A program made the translations under genes and the position numbers. 10,327 nucleotides of DNA from contig JALVQM010000410.1 of the NCBI GenBank assembly GCA_027025615.1, positions 1 through 10,327 of the forward strand, written 5' to 3'. The notes below the pieces were generated by a model that had not been told where the DNA came from, did not search any database, and saw nothing but the letters and a program-made list of their open reading frames with translations. The DNA is from Desulfobacteraceae bacterium. Lineage in GTDB: Bacteria; Desulfobacterota; Desulfobacteria; Desulfobacterales; Desulfosarcinaceae. Positions 1 through 7,219 of the stretch are shown here, one piece after another. The stretch's first letter is position 1. Each line of letters opens with the position of its first letter.

Positions 1-74
1 ATATATCTTAACCAATTGATATTTCATTAATATTTAGTTTTCTATTTTATAATTACAGGCCACACTGATAAAAC

Positions 75-90
75 TTGCACGCCCTTTGCA
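75..90 (+). promoter_or_regulatory. Candidate sigma-54 (-24/-12) promoter
   Basis: The bases TTGCACG, four spacer bases, then TTGCA match the sigma-54 consensus TGGCACG-N4-TTGCW at every fixed position except the G at -25, which is T here. The G at -24 and the GC at -13/-12 are kept and the spacing is exact. A start near base 101 would give a leader of about 105 bases before the glycosyltransferase gene. The same bases also form a dyad (CTTGCA at 74-79, TGCAAG at 87-92), so a hairpin or a repressor site is an alternative reading. No enhancer-binding site was identified upstream. Confidence 0.35.
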
Positions 91-160
91 AGTATGCTAA
101 TGCGGGCTGAATTCTAGACACCGCAAAGCGGATATAAGCCAGTCCATTCGGAGGAGAAAA

Positions 161-193
161 TTGTTTGCTGATTTAATCGCGAAAATTCAATAA
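161..193 (+). CDS. Possible 10-codon leader peptide
   Basis: A very strong Shine-Dalgarno string, GGAGGAG at 150-156, stands in front of a TTG codon at 161 that opens a 10-codon frame (read as MFADLIAKIQ) ending in TAA at 191-193. The stop lies immediately before the GAGG (195-198) that serves the glycosyltransferase start at 207, so ribosomes ending here could re-initiate or keep the downstream site open. A small CCGC-AAA-GCGG hairpin at 121-131 precedes it. The peptide has no amino-acid run that would suggest classical attenuation. It could equally be chance; the main evidence is a Shine-Dalgarno with no other start to serve. Confidence 0.25.
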   Translation: MFADLIAKIQ

Positions 194-206
194 TGAGGTC
201 TCTTTT

Positions 207-1574
207 ATGGCTTTTCATGTAGGTTTTATCTCAACTCGCTTCAAAGGTATAGACGGTGTCAGTCTGGAGGCCAGTAAATGGTCCCAAGTATTTGAAGAAA
301 GTGGATATAAGTGCTTTTGGTTTGCAGGTGAACTTGACCGCCCAGCACAATCCAGCTTACTTGTTCCGGAAGCACACTTTTTACACCACCAAAACCTAGA
401 AATTAACTCTGAAATCAGTGGTAACAAGTGCCGTAGCAAGAATGTTACCGCAAAAATCCACGAACAACGAGAGTATTTAAAACAGCAACTGCATTTATTT
501 CTAGAGAAATTTCAAATTGACTTGATCGTTGCCGAAAACTCATTGTGCCTTCCAATGCACATACCTCTGGGTTTGGCTTTAACCGAAACCATTGCCGAAA
601 CACAGATACCCACTATAGCGCATCATCATGATTTTTATTGGGAACGTTCCCGTTATACTGTAAACGCAGTATCTGATTACATCCGTATGGCTTTTCCTCC
701 TGCTTTGCCCCAAATTAATCATGTGGTAATAAACAGCGAAGCAAGAGAACAACTCGCCCTCAGAACCGGAATTACCTCAACCATAATTCCGAATGTGCTG
801 GATTTCGACAATCCGCCGCAAATCGATGAATCCAGCAAGAACAGCTTGATGACCCATTTGGGACTTACTAAAGAAGATCTAGTGGTCTTACAACCGACAA
901 GAATTGTAAGCCGCAAGGGCATCGAGCACGCAATCGACCTGGTGGCAAGTCTCGGTAAACCCAATTGCAAACTTGTTGTATCCCATGAATCAGGCGATGA
1001 AGGCCACGAATACATGCATTACCTGAACCGGTACGCCGAAACCAGTGGTGTCGAGCTTATAATGATACCTTTTGGCATCTCTGATCCCTGGGCAACCTCA
1101 GAAGACAATGAAAGTCAATTCAGTCTCCTTGATATATATCCTATTGCAGATTTTGTAACATACCCCAGCCGTTATGAGGGATTTGGCAACGGTCTCTTAG
1201 AAGCAATTTATTTTAAAAAACCGATTCTAGTAAACCGGTATGCTACTTTTATCCGAGATATCGCACCCCTTGGGTTTGAATTAATTGAAATGGATAATTA
1301 CCTGGATATACCCTCAATAAACCGGACCCGTGATTTACTTGATTATCCTGAACTGCGGCAAATTATCGTCGATCACAATTTTGACAGAGCGGCCAAACAT
1401 TTCTCATACCAGGTCTTAAGGCAGAGAATGGGCCATATTATGAACGATTTGGATTTGCCCTGGGATTACACCACACCAGATACTAAAAAAACTAATTCAA
1501 ACAAATTAGTGTATCTACATGACAGTGGGATCGGCAATGGAGCAAGGGCCGTTGCCAGTAAAAAGTTTGCCTGA
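207..1574 (+). CDS. Family-4 glycosyltransferase (GT-B fold)
   Basis: This 455-residue cytoplasmic enzyme probably transfers a sugar from a nucleotide-sugar donor, with retention of configuration. The N-terminal acceptor domain (about 1-200) begins with the glycine-rich stretch FISTRFKGIDGVSLEASKW and carries HHHDFYWER at 139-147. The C-terminal donor domain (about 225-415) has the basic pair Arg232 and Lys237 in RIVSRKG and the retaining EX7E motif at Glu324 and Glu332 in RYEGFGNGLLEA. The start is supported by GAGG at 195-198, eight bases upstream. The N-terminal pattern recalls enzymes I associate with mannosylglucosylglycerate-type solute synthesis, but this is memory of family style and cannot be confirmed here. 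About 35 polar residues after 420 exceed the usual domain end. No companion sugar gene is adjacent: the next gene is 327 bases downstream, so it may be a single-gene transcript. Confidence 0.88.
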   Translation: MAFHVGFISTRFKGIDGVSLEASKWSQVFEESGYKCFWFAGELDRPAQSSLLVPEAHFLHHQNLEINSEISGNKCRSKNVTAKIHEQREYLKQQLHLFLEKFQIDLIVAENSLCLPMHIPLGLALTETIAETQIPTIAHHHDFYWERSRYTVNAVSDYIRMAFPPALPQINHVVINSEAREQLALRTGITSTIIPNVLDFDNPPQIDESSKNSLMTHLGLTKEDLVVLQPTRIVSRKGIEHAIDLVASLGKPNCKLVVSHESGDEGHEYMHYLNRYAETSGVELIMIPFGISDPWATSEDNESQFSLLDIYPIADFVTYPSRYEGFGNGLLEAIYFKKPILVNRYATFIRDIAPLGFELIEMDNYLDIPSINRTRDLLDYPELRQIIVDHNFDRAAKHFSYQVLRQRMGHIMNDLDLPWDYTTPDTKKTNSNKLVYLHDSGIGNGARAVASKKFA

Positions 1575-1901
1575 AGCCCTTTGAGCAACCAAGACCATTT
1601 TAACCAGAGGGAACTGACATTTTAAAGCTTTACAAGTACAGGGTCCGGCAATACCGCCACAGGTATTGGACATGGTGGTAAAATTATAAAAATTTACTTG
1701 TCTTTTTCTGCCCATCATCTTTAAGGGGAAAAGCCACGGACAAACACAGCGTCACTGTTTCTGCCTCCTGCCAACCAAGTTACTAAAGTATCATTATAAA
1801 AGGTCGATATCTATATAGCCATGACAACGTGGCCATTTAATATCATTCTCGGGGGATTATGTTTGTCTGGACTACATTTTACACCAAATAGCGGATAAGC
1901 C
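1575..1901 (+). other. Gap of 327 bases, nothing identified
   Basis: No gene, known riboswitch or convincing terminator was recognised between the glycosyltransferase and the large membrane-protein gene. Two small inverted repeats share bases and so exclude each other: CAATACC (1649-1655) with GGTATTG (1662-1668), and TACCGCCA (1652-1659) with TGGTGGTA (1673-1680, one G-U pair). They are followed by an A/T-rich run rather than a clean T tract. TATAAA at 1795-1800 resembles a -10 box but lacks a matching -35. A 25-codon frame at 1821-1898 stops three bases before the next start but has no Shine-Dalgarno. Confidence 0.5.
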
Positions 1902-4013
1902 ATGGCTGAAAATGATGATAAAAATAAATCGTCTGATGAAAAGCCGATTTCTGAACAGGATTTGAGCCAGGACGAGATGGACGCCCTGGAAAAAATCATG
2001 GCTGAAATCGAATCCGGCGATGACGATGACAACAACAGTGAAAAAACCGGTGCCGGCGATGATGACGAACAGCTAACCGACGAGCAGCAAAAAGCCATGG
2101 AAAAAATCATGGCTGAAATCGAATCCGGCAATGACGATGACAGCAACAGCGAAAAAACCGGTGCCGGCGATGATGACGAACAGCTAACCGACGAACAGCA
2201 AAAAGCACCTTCAAAACCAGACAGTCCTGAGCCGGTTGCCAATGGTGATTCCACATTAGAAAAAAAAGCAGGCGATAGTACACCGCTGGAAAACGATGAT
2301 AAAGAAAACAAAAATCCCGCACCGGATGTTTCCGTTGAAAACAGGAAGATTTCAGCAGGAATTGAGCAAGATCCCTCCCATGATTCGTCATTACAAAGAA
2401 ATGAACCGTCCCAGACAGCAGATCAACCGGAAAGTGAACTGGCCAAATTGGTCAAACAGCCTGATTCGATTTTAGAAGAAAACTTTAAAGAGGATGTCAC
2501 TGCCAAAGATATCAAAAAGAAAATGGGCTCCGCAATCGACAGCAAGCCTGTTTCAGATGATGATAAACCGGTAGAGCAAACTGAACCAGAATCTACTGAG
2601 ACCATTGAGAAATCAAAGGATTCTGAAACTGCAACAAGGGAAACACCCCATGACCCAGAGGAAAATAAAATCTCCTTTGATCCGGTATATCTTGATGAGG
2701 TCAAATCCAAACCGGATAAAAATAAAAAAGGCAATAAGGCCGGAAACTCATCAAAAAGGCTGATTTTATGCAGTTTAGTAATCATTGTTTTGTCTGGAAT
2801 TTCATTCGGAGCATACATTTGGTGGCGCAATAACCACCAAATCGCCATCCAGCAGCCTGAAGCAGTATCTGTTATACAAGAAAAGCCTATTGCAACAGTT
2901 AAGCAAACTGCCAATCAGAAAAGATCTGACAATACCGAAATGCTTACTGAATCACAAAATACGGCCATCCAGGCAAACGAAGAAGTTGCCGACGGAATTC
3001 CGTTAAGCGTCAAATCATACAAGGCCCAGAATACATCGGCGGAAACTGTATATTATTCCTCAAAAGAACTGGATGATAAAATAAGTGAGCTTAACAAACT
3101 GTGGCAAACACTTCGTTCCAAGAAAGACGAAATCGAATCACTACAAGCATATTATCGCAATCGTATCAAAGAAAAAGAAACGGAGATTATAAGAATAATA
3201 AATAAAGATAAAACCACAACATTCACCGAAGCAATGTCAAACGATAAAATTATGCTTGCACTGCGTGCAATCCAACGCCGGCAGGCATACATCAACAAAT
3301 TAAATCTACCTCTACTGCGTCTGAACACATCCAGTGAAGAAATATTATATTATCAACGCCTGGCGGAAATATATAAATTAATGACAAGTACAATTTCGGC
3401 CTTGCCGGTTGAAAAACTCAGCCAGGATATAAACTCGGTTGTTAACAGAAACACCAAAGTGCTCTCAAGGTTGGAAGTACAATACGACCAGGTAACCTTG
3501 CCGCCGCTTAAAACCATTTGGCAAGAAGTGGCTAAACTGGCCAAAAGCAAAAGCTCGACCGCTGCCAGCAAGTGGGAAGCTCAAAACAGTATAATATGGC
3601 GCCAAATATGCAATGGCGATTATCTTAATATTAATCAACTGACCTACCTGAATACCAAAGTAGCTACCTGCCTGTTGAACTGGCCAGGGAAAGATCTCTT
3701 GTTGAATGAAGTCAACAAACTCAGTCCTGAAGTAGCCAAAATTTTATCCCAATGGCCCGGAGAGTGGTTGAGTTTGAATGGTATAACCGATCTGACACCG
3801 GAAACCGCGCGTCACCTTGCCCAATGGCCAGGCAAGCGATTATCGCTCAATGGACTGGTCGAGCTGTCGGACGCCGCTACCAGGGAACTTTCAAAGTGGC
3901 AGGGAGAACATTTGGAAATGATAGGCTTAAAGAAGATAGGACGTTGGGATAACTACAGCACCAAGCTGTATTTGTCGGAAAACCTGCGTAAAAGGCTGGA
4001 AATTACAAATTGA
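1902..4013 (+). CDS. Acidic single-pass membrane protein, coiled coil, LRR-like repeats
   Basis: I do not recognise this 703-residue protein as a named family. Residues 1-285 are highly acidic and low in complexity, rich in Asp, Glu, Ser, Asn and Lys, and probably disordered; they contain two near-identical 37-residue units (28-64, 65-101). A basic stretch (about 268-286) precedes one membrane segment (about 287-307), so the positive-inside rule puts the acidic half in the cytoplasm and the rest in the periplasm. Residues 385-435 look like a coiled coil, 440-547 match the downstream protein, and 580-675 hold four 24-residue repeats of the type L-S-P-E-x-A-x-x-L-x-x-W-P-G-x-x-L-S-L-N-G. LSQDEMDAL at 21-29 resembles the N-terminal peptide of FliM. 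The architecture suggests an envelope scaffold or a cytoplasm-to-periplasm linker; no catalytic motif is visible. The Shine-Dalgarno is weak (GCGGAT at 1891-1896). Confidence 0.85.
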   Translation: MAENDDKNKSSDEKPISEQDLSQDEMDALEKIMAEIESGDDDDNNSEKTGAGDDDEQLTDEQQKAMEKIMAEIESGNDDDSNSEKTGAGDDDEQLTDEQQKAPSKPDSPEPVANGDSTLEKKAGDSTPLENDDKENKNPAPDVSVENRKISAGIEQDPSHDSSLQRNEPSQTADQPESELAKLVKQPDSILEENFKEDVTAKDIKKKMGSAIDSKPVSDDDKPVEQTEPESTETIEKSKDSETATRETPHDPEENKISFDPVYLDEVKSKPDKNKKGNKAGNSSKRLILCSLVIIVLSGISFGAYIWWRNNHQIAIQQPEAVSVIQEKPIATVKQTANQKRSDNTEMLTESQNTAIQANEEVADGIPLSVKSYKAQNTSAETVYYSSKELDDKISELNKLWQTLRSKKDEIESLQAYYRNRIKEKETEIIRIINKDKTTTFTEAMSNDKIMLALRAIQRRQAYINKLNLPLLRLNTSSEEILYYQRLAEIYKLMTSTISALPVEKLSQDINSVVNRNTKVLSRLEVQYDQVTLPPLKTIWQEVAKLAKSKSSTAASKWEAQNSIIWRQICNGDYLNINQLTYLNTKVATCLLNWPGKDLLLNEVNKLSPEVAKILSQWPGEWLSLNGITDLTPETARHLAQWPGKRLSLNGLVELSDAATRELSKWQGEHLEMIGLKKIGRWDNYSTKLYLSENLRKRLEITN
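1983..2204 (+). repeat. Two tandem 111-bp in-frame coding repeats
   Basis: Unit 1 (1983-2093) and unit 2 (2094-2204) differ at only five of 111 positions by eye, two of them silent, and each encodes 37 residues reading roughly A-[LM]-EKIMAEIESG followed by an Asp-rich run and EQLTDEQQK. The near identity at DNA level points to a recent duplication, and the unit is a multiple of three, so copy number can change without breaking the frame. The flanks (LSQDEMD before, LTDEQQK at the end of unit 2) show that the ancestral unit may start a few residues earlier. Confidence 0.93.
3639..3926 (+). repeat. Four 24-residue leucine-rich-type protein repeats
   Basis: Residues 580-603, 604-627, 628-651 and 652-675 of the large membrane protein align without gaps. 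Conserved positions are Leu4, Ala9, Leu12, Trp15, Gly17, Leu20 and Leu22, with Trp-Pro-Gly in the first three units and Trp-Gln-Gly in the fourth. A degenerate half unit (ICNGDYLNINQ, about 569-579) precedes them. The pattern is like the leucine-rich-type repeats with L-x-L-x-G-L and L-S-x-E-x-A-x-x-L that are common in planctomycetes and some Desulfobacterota proteins. DNA identity between units is low, so these are old repeats, unlike the acidic repeat at the N terminus. They probably form a small periplasmic solenoid for protein binding. Confidence 0.85.
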
Positions 4014-4085
4014 ACCTCTATCCCTGTAATGACCAGGCCTTTGCCATTGCAGGATGGGCTATTTAATATAAGGCTTTGTCAAAAA

Positions 4086-4688
4086 ATGAATACTAACCTG
4101 AAATCTATTGATAAAGAGAAAAGAATCGGCTGTTTCCTTGTGGTTCTTGTTTTCGCCTGCCTCATGCTGCTTCCGTTTTCAGAGGCATCGGCAAACCCCA
4201 AAATAGACCTGCTCAAGCGCAAAATCGCAGATATGCAATTACTTGATAACGAACTGGATCGCCAAATGTCTCTAGCAGCTTCCCTGAAGGCCAGATTGGC
4301 AGAACAGAGGCTACAGCTGGTAAATGAAATCCTGGATCTTAATCGCGCCTTCAAACTAAAATCATTTAAAGAAGCAACGGGTAAACTTCGTTACAAATAC
4401 GACCTGGAACTTATTCGTACCCTGGATGCCTATATCAAATTACTAGATGAAAAAATATCTTTCTATCAGGTAGGAAGAGACCGGGTAGCATTTTTACTCC
4501 AATTGGCAGATGATGACATCAGGATGCTTACAACTCTAAGTGACCTGCGTATTGATGCCTTAACTACCCAAATATCTCTGATCATCAACCAGTATTTACC
4601 CGAAGCGCATACGATAATAGTAAAACCCGAGGAACTGCAAAAACCCCCTGCCAAAATTATATGGAGACAGATTGCTCTGTCAAAGTAA
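4086..4688 (+). CDS. Secreted coiled-coil protein, partial paralogue of upstream gene
   Basis: This 200-residue protein has a signal peptide: basic n-region, hydrophobic core at 14-30, and an Ala-Ser-Ala site before Asn38. The mature part is almost all helical, with heptad-like Leu, Ile and charged residues from 40 to about 125. Residues 93-200 align without any gap to 440-547 of the protein encoded upstream, with about 25 identities in 108 positions by eye, ending in the shared PPxKxIW motif. It lacks the membrane anchor and the repeats of that neighbour. The start at 4086 is preferred over ATG 4029 because it places the signal peptide at the very N terminus and has AAGG at 4070-4073, although the 12-base spacing is long. 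The 72-base gap without a terminator suggests co-transcription with the upstream gene. Function unknown; a soluble periplasmic partner of that protein is the likeliest role. Confidence 0.8.
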   Translation: MNTNLKSIDKEKRIGCFLVVLVFACLMLLPFSEASANPKIDLLKRKIADMQLLDNELDRQMSLAASLKARLAEQRLQLVNEILDLNRAFKLKSFKEATGKLRYKYDLELIRTLDAYIKLLDEKISFYQVGRDRVAFLLQLADDDIRMLTTLSDLRIDALTTQISLIINQYLPEAHTIIVKPEELQKPPAKIIWRQIALSK

Positions 4689-4741
4689 GAAAAGGCAGGA
4701 CGCGACATAAATGTTCATTATATACTGCGCACCAATCCATT

Positions 4742-5203
4742 TCATTTTATTACAGGCATGATAGCCCATTTTATGACAGGGTCACCTGTGCCGGGGTAGC
4801 GATCCAGGCATAGAATTCCGCCATTTTGCAATTTGAAAACAGGAGGAGATGTGGTGCCGAATACCATGTAAGTGACGAGTTTTTCCAGAAACGGCAAATG
4901 CCCCACAACCATTGTGTCGGAATCCAAATCTAGCTTTGAAGCAAATTCAGCTACGTCATCCAGGGGACCAAGCCCCTGCATTTGAATGATTTTACCTTCC
5001 GGCTTCAATATTCCCGCTATCAGGTCAGCGGTCTGATATGCCCTGGTTTTACCGCTATGCCATATTTCAGATAAATTTACGCCATAGTCGGCCGCCACCC
5101 TGGCTATCCGTCTTACCTCCTGTCGGCCTTCAGAGCTGAGGCCTTTGTGAGGATCCTGGTCCTTTGGCAAGTTCTTTCCATGTTGCACTAGGTACAAGGC
5201 CAT
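4742..5203 (-). CDS. sixA: SixA-type phosphohistidine phosphatase
   Basis: This is a 153-residue histidine-phosphatase-superfamily protein of the short SixA type, expected in the cytoplasm to remove phosphate from phosphohistidine, for example on histidine-containing phosphotransfer domains. The catalytic His8 lies in LVQHGK, Arg54 in the HSGKTRAYQTA segment, and the second histidine is His102 in VVGHLPF. Length matches E. coli SixA (about 160). The usual Arg-His-Gly start motif is Gln-His-Gly here, which removes one phosphate-pocket arginine. The start has GGAG seven bases upstream. The gene is divergent from the hydrolase at 5287 with only 83 bases between starts, and convergent with the coiled-coil gene at 4688. 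Its target cannot be told from context; no phosphotransfer system is in the window. Confidence 0.88.
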   Translation of the reverse strand: MALYLVQHGKNLPKDQDPHKGLSSEGRQEVRRIARVAADYGVNLSEIWHSGKTRAYQTADLIAGILKPEGKIIQMQGLGPLDDVAEFASKLDLDSDTMVVGHLPFLEKLVTYMVFGTTSPPVFKLQNGGILCLDRYPGTGDPVIKWAIMPVIK

Positions 5204-5286
5204 GCTATCACTCCTTTCCTGCTTTGTTTGTTAAGGTTGTCTAAATTCTTTCAACTGCTTAAGCTTACATTGGAAACGTTTGATCT

Positions 5287-6273
5287 ATGAACCACTTCAA
5301 GCCGCCATTCTATCTGTCCCACCCGACCATCCAAACAATGGCCGGCTCTTTGCGCTTGAGGGCCCTGGGTTGTAACTCATTGGATAAAATCACCAAGTTG
5401 GAAATCATTGAGCCTATCAAGGGAATAAAGCTGCAAGTAGCAATCTCAGCAACCGATACCTGCCGGGGGCCTGTTGCTATTCTTTTACATGGATGGGAAG
5501 GGTCTATAAATTCTGCTTACGTTGTAACCACCGCGCGGTTCCTGGTTGCCAATGGCTGGCATGTTGTCAGAATCAACTTCAGGGATCACGGTGAGACTCA
5601 CCATCTTAACCCGGGTCTTTTCTATGCATCCCGCCTGGATGAAGTATATTACGCTATTGTAAAATGTTGCCAAAAATGGCCCGCTCAGCCGGTAATCCTC
5701 TGTGGTTTTTCCCTGGGAGGCAATTTTGCTCTCAGGGCAGCTTTGCGCTTGAGTTGCGAGCAACCCCCGGGAACCAAGTTGATTCACGTTCTTGCCGTAA
5801 GCCCCTTGATAGATCCGGAAAAAACCACCAGGGCCGTCGATCAGACAGGCTTTGTGCGCAGTTATTTCTTGCGAAAATGGCGCAACTCTTTAATGAAAAA
5901 ACAAAAAGCCTATCCGGAACTATACGATTTTAGCGACGTGCTGAAAATGACACGTATAGAGACAATCACGTCCGTTTTGTTAAAACGTTATAGCCCATTT
6001 AAAGATATTAAGGACTATTTCGAAACATACACCCTTACCGGGTCTCGGCTGGCCCCCATAAACCTGCCAACCACAATCCTGACTGCTCGTGATGATCCTA
6101 TAATTCCGGTAAAAGACATCCAAGACCTTGCAACCGGACCTTCATTAAGGAAAATCATTTTGTCTTACGGTGGCCATAATGGCTTTATCCAGGGGTTTAT
6201 AAAGGGTGCATGGTACTTTAACTATCTAAAACAACTTGCACATATCCAAAAAGGCGTTGAAAAACCGATATAA
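5287..6273 (+). CDS. YheT-type alpha/beta hydrolase
   Basis: A 328-residue cytoplasmic hydrolase of the YheT family (COG0429 type), whose members act on esters and whose physiological substrates are mostly unknown. The N-terminal FKPPFYLSHPTIQT corresponds to the family's F-x-P-P-x-x-L-x-N-P-x-x-Q-T signature. The oxyanion motif LLHGWEG is at 66-72, the nucleophile Ser142 is in GFSLGGN, the acid is probably Asp270 in ARDDPIIP, and the catalytic His297 is in GGHNGF. All triad residues are therefore present and the length is typical. The Shine-Dalgarno is poor (GGAAA at 5272-5276), but the family signature right after Met1 supports this start. It is divergent from sixA and convergent with the gene ending at 6433, so it is probably transcribed alone. 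Confidence 0.9.
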   Translation: MNHFKPPFYLSHPTIQTMAGSLRLRALGCNSLDKITKLEIIEPIKGIKLQVAISATDTCRGPVAILLHGWEGSINSAYVVTTARFLVANGWHVVRINFRDHGETHHLNPGLFYASRLDEVYYAIVKCCQKWPAQPVILCGFSLGGNFALRAALRLSCEQPPGTKLIHVLAVSPLIDPEKTTRAVDQTGFVRSYFLRKWRNSLMKKQKAYPELYDFSDVLKMTRIETITSVLLKRYSPFKDIKDYFETYTLTGSRLAPINLPTTILTARDDPIIPVKDIQDLATGPSLRKIILSYGGHNGFIQGFIKGAWYFNYLKQLAHIQKGVEKPI

Positions 6274-6432
6274 TGGTTTGGCTCACAGCCAGACATCTTA
6301 AGCATGATTTGCTGCAGTCTTTTCAGGCGCTAAGGTTTAGCCCTTGACCCTTTGTTAAAGCACCTGACCATGTAACAAGTATCGGGTATGGGCTTTTAAC
6401 CGGCATCCCGGTGAAATTGTTGCAGCACCTGA

Positions 6433-7146
6433 TCAATTTGTTTCCAAGCGATAACCGGATGGCACCTTGAAAAGAGAGCCGGGCAAGTTTTTCTTCTGCT
6501 TGATCTTTACCAGGGTGCTTACCATTTCACCACCCATTACCCGTGTCACAATTTGTACTGGGAACCCATCAATTTTCTTTAGAATACCGGAAATATCCAT
6601 GCTCTGCATCATGGGATTTGATTGATACACTTTCTCTGCTTTGGCAGCAATTTTGCGCATCTCTTCAAATCCCTTTATTTTCTTTGTAACCCAATATTCA
6701 TTTTCGGACATCATGAAATTAACCAGGACCTTACGACACTTGTAACCTGAAATTGTCTTGGTCTCGTTGGTTGGTGTCACTTGTATCTGCTTCATCATGT
6801 TTTTCATCATCCCCATAAAAGCCTTGGCCTGAGGATCATTTTGCATCTGCGGGTCAGCGCCCATTTTTGTCAAGTCGATTTTTTGGTAAGTTTTTTGTGA
6901 TTTGTCCAATATATAGGTAACTTTTTTATCAAAATCCGTAATACTGATCTTGTTACCCATTTCGGTACGCGATGCATGGTGAGTAACGTAATGCTTGGTT
7001 ATCATTTTTCCCTGGTTTTGCCCGGGCATACCTTTGCTTACCTGTTCGGTTTCCCAATATAAATCTGCAAATGCCAGCGATGTACCCAGAATCAGGCTGA
7101 AAAGAACAATCACACTTACCAGAGCTGACTTTCTAAAAATATGCAT
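6433..7146 (-). CDS. Secreted DUF4412-like protein
   Basis: A 237-residue protein with a clear signal peptide (hydrophobic core about 8-25, Ala-Phe-Ala before Asp28), so it is exported to the periplasm or outer membrane. The mature part has the layout I associate with DUF4412: an early Met/Lys/Tyr-rich beta region (TKHYVTHHASRTEM), a D-x-x-K-V-T-Y-I-L-D-K-S-x-K-T-Y strand pair at about 73-87, a Met-rich helix near 108-119, and a closing LPGSLFKVPSGY segment. The fold may be related to LolA/LolB-like lipid-binding barrels, but no specific ligand is visible. AGGAGG eight bases upstream fixes the start, and a sigma-70 promoter lies at 7191-7219. It stands alone, convergent with the YheT-type gene. 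Confidence 0.8.
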   Translation of the reverse strand: MHIFRKSALVSVIVLFSLILGTSLAFADLYWETEQVSKGMPGQNQGKMITKHYVTHHASRTEMGNKISITDFDKKVTYILDKSQKTYQKIDLTKMGADPQMQNDPQAKAFMGMMKNMMKQIQVTPTNETKTISGYKCRKVLVNFMMSENEYWVTKKIKGFEEMRKIAAKAEKVYQSNPMMQSMDISGILKKIDGFPVQIVTRVMGGEMVSTLVKIKQKKNLPGSLFKVPSGYRLETN

Positions 7147-7190
7147 CTGTTATTCCTCCTGAAAATATGAAAATTAACCGCTTTTTTCAA

Positions 7191-7219
7191 ACTATAGTCT
7201 TTCCAAGCTGCTTATTCAA
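7191..7219 (-). promoter_or_regulatory. Sigma-70 promoter of the DUF4412-like gene
   Basis: Read on the minus strand, TTGAAT (7219-7214) and TATAGT (7196-7191) are separated by exactly 17 bases. They match the -35 consensus at four of six positions and the -10 at five of six. Transcription starting near 7184 would leave a leader of about 38 bases that includes the AGGAGG ribosome site at 7160-7155. A second pair nearer the gene would place the start inside the ribosome site and is less likely. Confidence 0.5.

Noticed and set aside
1720..1790. AAAAGCCACGG and nearby pairs resembling part of a c-di-GMP-I riboswitch
   Set aside because: The tetraloop, its receptor and the two main stems could not be found.
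1821..1898. 25-codon frame ending three bases before the membrane-protein start
   Set aside because: The distance suggests coupling, but there is no Shine-Dalgarno and no recognisable content.
1811..2311. Long minus-strand open frame, Ser/Phe/Cys-rich, opposite the acidic repeats
   Set aside because: It is the mirror of the GAT/GAA-rich tandem repeat; the product is low in complexity and the plus-strand frame is far more convincing.
4029..4085. Upstream ATG for the secreted coiled-coil gene
   Set aside because: It would bury the signal peptide behind 19 residues and has no ribosome site.
5237..5265. TTGTCT and TAAGCT with 17-base spacing as a promoter for the YheT-type gene
   Set aside because: The -10 matches only three positions and would leave almost no leader.
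6399..6412. ACCGG-CATC-CCGGT hairpin between convergent genes as terminator
   Set aside because: The stem has five pairs and no T tract on either strand.
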